A stretch of 39,507 bases of DNA from Candidatus Saccharimonadota bacterium. Its GTDB lineage: Bacteria; Patescibacteriota; Saccharimonadia; Saccharimonadales; AWTP1-31. The position numbers and the translations under genes are program-made. Below are positions 36,417 through 39,507 of this stretch, in pieces. The stretch spans positions 199,328 to 238,834 of the forward strand of contig JAPLYT010000003.1 of NCBI GenBank assembly GCA_026395435.1, in the 5' to 3' direction. The notes beneath the pieces are model-generated. The model did not search any database. It had not been told where the DNA came from and saw nothing but the letters and a program-made list of their open reading frames with translations. Within the stretch, counting starts at the first letter, position 1, and each line of letters starts with the position of its first letter.

Positions 36417-38981
36417 ATGGAACCAGAAGATCAAATTATCGAACCGGCAAAAGAATTATCAATGGCTGAAAAGCGCCATGGCGTTGAACTCCAAGCAGAC
36501 GTACTTGACTCCGGTCACTCCCGAAGTGTTGAGCGACGTACGGTAGAAAACGTCATGGAAGATAGCTATCTTCGTTATTCGATGAGTGTCATCATCGATC
36601 GTGCACTGCCTGATGTTCGTGATGGAATGAAGCCCGTACACCGACGAATCTTGTATAGCATGAACGAAGATGGCCTCCGGAGTGGTGCTCGTCACCGAAA
36701 GAGTGCCAACGTTGTCGGTGCAGTAATGGGTAAATACCACCCTCACGGCGACTCGAGTATCTATGACGCCATGGTAAGAATGGCGCAGCCATGGGCTATG
36801 CGATATATGCTGGTTAATGGACAGGGTAACTTTGGTAGTATGGATGGCGATCCTCCAGCCGCTATGCGTTATACCGAGGCTAAAATGGCACGATTAGCCG
36901 ATGAGCTACTTGCTGACATCGATAAAGAGACCGTTGATTTTCGGGAAAACTACGATGGTACTACCTCAGAGCCGACAGTATTGCCGGCTAAGCTTCCAAG
37001 CTTGCTCCTCAATGGCCAGCTTGGTATCGCTGTTGGTATGGCAACAAACATTCCTCCTCATAACCTGACTGAGCTTGTTGATGCTGAGCTACATCTTATT
37101 GATAATCCTCAGGCGACTGTCGATGATCTTCTTGAGTTCATAAAAGGACCTGACTTCCCAACAGGCGGCGTCATCTATGGCCGCGATTCTATTCGGACTG
37201 CATACGCAACAGGTCGTGGTGGCGTTGTCACCAGGGGCGTCGCTGAAATCGTAGAAGGCAAAAAAGGGCGTAGTCAGATAGTTATTACGGAAATACCCTA
37301 TGCTCTCAACAAAGAAACATTAGTACTTAAAATTGCCGATTTAGTCAGAGACAAGAAACTTACTGGTATTAGTGATCTTCGAGACGAAACCGCTCGTGGC
37401 CAGGTCCGTATCGTGCTCGACCTCAAGAAGGATGCCTATCCTAAAAAGCTCCTTAATCAGTTGTTCAAGCTTACACCACTTCAAACGAGCTTCCACTTTA
37501 ATATGATGGCTCTTATTGACGGCATTCAGCCTCGTGTATTAGGCTTAACCGACATTCTTTCAGAGCACATAAAGCACCGTCAGATTGTCGTCCGACGTCG
37601 TACAGAATATGAACTTCGTAAGGCTCAAGATCGTGCCCATATCCTTGAAGGTCTCAAGATAGCGCTTGATCACATTGATGAGGTTATTAAGGTTATCCGT
37701 GCCAGCAAGAGTAGTGAAGAAGCCCAGATTAACTTAATAGCTAAATTCAAGCTGAGCGAGATTCAGGCCAAAGCAATTCTGGCGATGCAACTCCGAGTCC
37801 TAACCGGATTAGAACGACAAAAAATTGAAGACGAGCTCGCTGAACTGCAGAAATTGATTGCTAAATTACAGGGTATTTTGGCTGATGAGAAGAAAATCCT
37901 GGCCATTATCAAAAAAGAGCTTAACGGTCTCAAGGAGCAATACGGTGATGAAAGACGCACCAAGGTCATCCCGGGTGAACTAGGTAAGATGGCCGATGAA
38001 GATCTTATCCCTGATGAACAGGTTGTAGTCACCCTTACTTCTGCGAATTACATTAAGCGCTCACAAATGGCTGACTACCGAAAGCAAAACCGTGGAGGCA
38101 AGGGTAAGCGTGGCATGGTTACTCGAGAAGAAGATGTTATTGAACATGTCGTAAACGCTAGCACTCATGATTTCCTACTATTCTTTACAAATAAGGGACG
38201 TGTCTTCCGTCTCAAGACTTACGAAGTACCTGCCACAAATCTCAGCGCCAAAGGTGTTGCCATTGTGAACTTGCTTCAATTGCAGCCAGAAGAAAAAGTT
38301 AGTGCAGTAATCAATATTTCTAAGCTCAATAAAACAGGCCACTTATTTATGTGTACGGTCAGAGGTGTCGTCAAGAAAACACCTTTTGAGCAGTATCAGA
38401 ACGTACGAAGTTCAGGGCTCATCACAATAAACCTCGATGAAGGCGATGAGCTTAAGTGGATACGGATGACGAGCGGAGATAATGAAATTGTGATTTCAAC
38501 CTCGCTTGGTCAGGCAATACGATTTCATGAGAAGGACGTACGACCTATGGGGCGTGCTTCAAGAGGTGTGAGAGGTATCCGATTGCGAACTGGTGATCAG
38601 GTCATCGGAATGGACACCGTAAAGCAGGGCTCAAGCATTTTTGTAATCAGTAAATCTGGCTACGGTAAACGGACTAAGATAGCCCAATTTACTCCTCACG
38701 CTAGAGGTGGCGTAGGTATCCGTTCTGCAATCGTCAACAAGAAGACTGGTGACCTCGTTGGCGTTAAGACGTTAGACGGTGATGACTCACAAGAGGTAAT
38801 CATTATCTCGCAGCAAGGACAAACCATTCGATTAGGCATAAAAGATATTCCAGAACTAGGTCGTGCTACTCAAGGCGTCCGAATTATGCGGCTTAAAGAA
38901 GACGACACTGTCGTATCATTAGCTCTCGTAGACAAGACTGAAGACACCGAAGAAGAAGAGCCGTCAACAGCTCCAGCCTAA
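36417..38981 (+). CDS. gyrA: DNA gyrase subunit A
   Basis: [67 protein letters not shown]. Confidence 0.98.
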   Translation: MEPEDQIIEPAKELSMAEKRHGVELQADVLDSGHSRSVERRTVENVMEDSYLRYSMSVIIDRALPDVRDGMKPVHRRILYSMNEDGLRSGARHRKSANVVGAVMGKYHPHGDSSIYDAMVRMAQPWAMRYMLVNGQGNFGSMDGDPPAAMRYTEAKMARLADELLADIDKETVDFRENYDGTTSEPTVLPAKLPSLLLNGQLGIAVGMATNIPPHNLTELVDAELHLIDNPQATVDDLLEFIKGPDFPTGGVIYGRDSIRTAYATGRGGVVTRGVAEIVEGKKGRSQIVITEIPYALNKETLVLKIADLVRDKKLTGISDLRDETARGQVRIVLDLKKDAYPKKLLNQLFKLTPLQTSFHFNMMALIDGIQPRVLGLTDILSEHIKHRQIVVRRRTEYELRKAQDRAHILEGLKIALDHIDEVIKVIRASKSSEEAQINLIAKFKLSEIQAKAILAMQLRVLTGLERQKIEDELAELQKLIAKLQGILADEKKILAIIKKELNGLKEQYGDERRTKVIPGELGKMADEDLIPDEQVVVTLTSANYIKRSQMADYRKQNRGGKGKRGMVTREEDVIEHVVNASTHDFLLFFTNKGRVFRLKTYEVPATNLSAKGVAIVNLLQLQPEEKVSAVINISKLNKTGHLFMCTVRGVVKKTPFEQYQNVRSSGLITINLDEGDELKWIRMTSGDNEIVISTSLGQAIRFHEKDVRPMGRASRGVRGIRLRTGDQVIGMDTVKQGSSIFVISKSGYGKRTKIAQFTPHARGGVGIRSAIVNKKTGDLVGVKTLDGDDSQEVIIISQQGQTIRLGIKDIPELGRATQGVRIMRLKEDDTVVSLALVDKTEDTEEEEPSTAPA

Positions 38982-39019
38982 ATGATGTAATGTTCACTAC
39001 TAAAAAGGGTAATTAACTC

Positions 39020-39048
39020 TTGACAATGCCGATTCAGACCGTTACTAT
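39020..39048 (+). promoter_or_regulatory. rRNA operon promoter TTGACA-N17-TACTAT
   Basis: 39020-39025 and 39043-39048, ~170 bp before 16S. Confidence 0.8.
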
Positions 39049-39218
39049 TGCATGAGATCTTTTCGGGGGACTGTACTTTAGTTGTCTCGACAAGAAATGT
39101 TCGTTAAAAATTGAATAGTGCAAATCAACGTCAGTTCAATGAATTGTTTTTGAAAATATATAAGTCAGTGTGATCTTCGGATCACATGTTCGACTGAAAT
39201 CTAGAATTAAATTTTTCT

Positions 39219-39507
<289 letters not shown>

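Overview
The window looks like a stretch of a small-genome Saccharibacteria (TM7)/CPR-type chromosome; this assignment comes from gene content and style, not a database search. In order it carries: a type IV pilus operon (pilB 3' end, pilT, pilC, pilins, pilD); a XerC/D-like recombinase; ndk; membrane and cell-surface genes; a tRNA-rich accessory patch (Asp, Thr, an interrupted Gly, Asp 3'-end fragments, an HNH nuclease and an unusual HxDN...D-x-E protein); nrdR; thrS-(ATL)-miaA behind a T-box-like leader; rpmB; an M50 protease; an ASCH-RNase HI fusion; rnpB; infC-rpmI-rplT; comM; a T4SS-like ATPase locus; a large surface protein; gyrB-gyrA; and the 5' end of a 16S rRNA. The most interesting items lie outside the ORF track. 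They are: (i) a tRNA-Gly(CCC) whose T-loop holds an ~84-nt structured insert; (ii) an alkyltransferase-like (ATL) ORF between thrS and miaA with no ATG/GTG/TTG start; (iii) a T-box-like thrS leader whose UGGA matches the tRNA-Thr discriminator in this window; (iv) three structured ncRNA candidates, two of them with TTGACA-N17 promoters; (v) many genes with a -10 box 6-9 nt before the start codon (leaderless style); (vi) infC apparently starting at AUC; (vii) the rnpB terminator embedded in the 3' end of the RNase HI gene. All foldings and homologies were done by eye.
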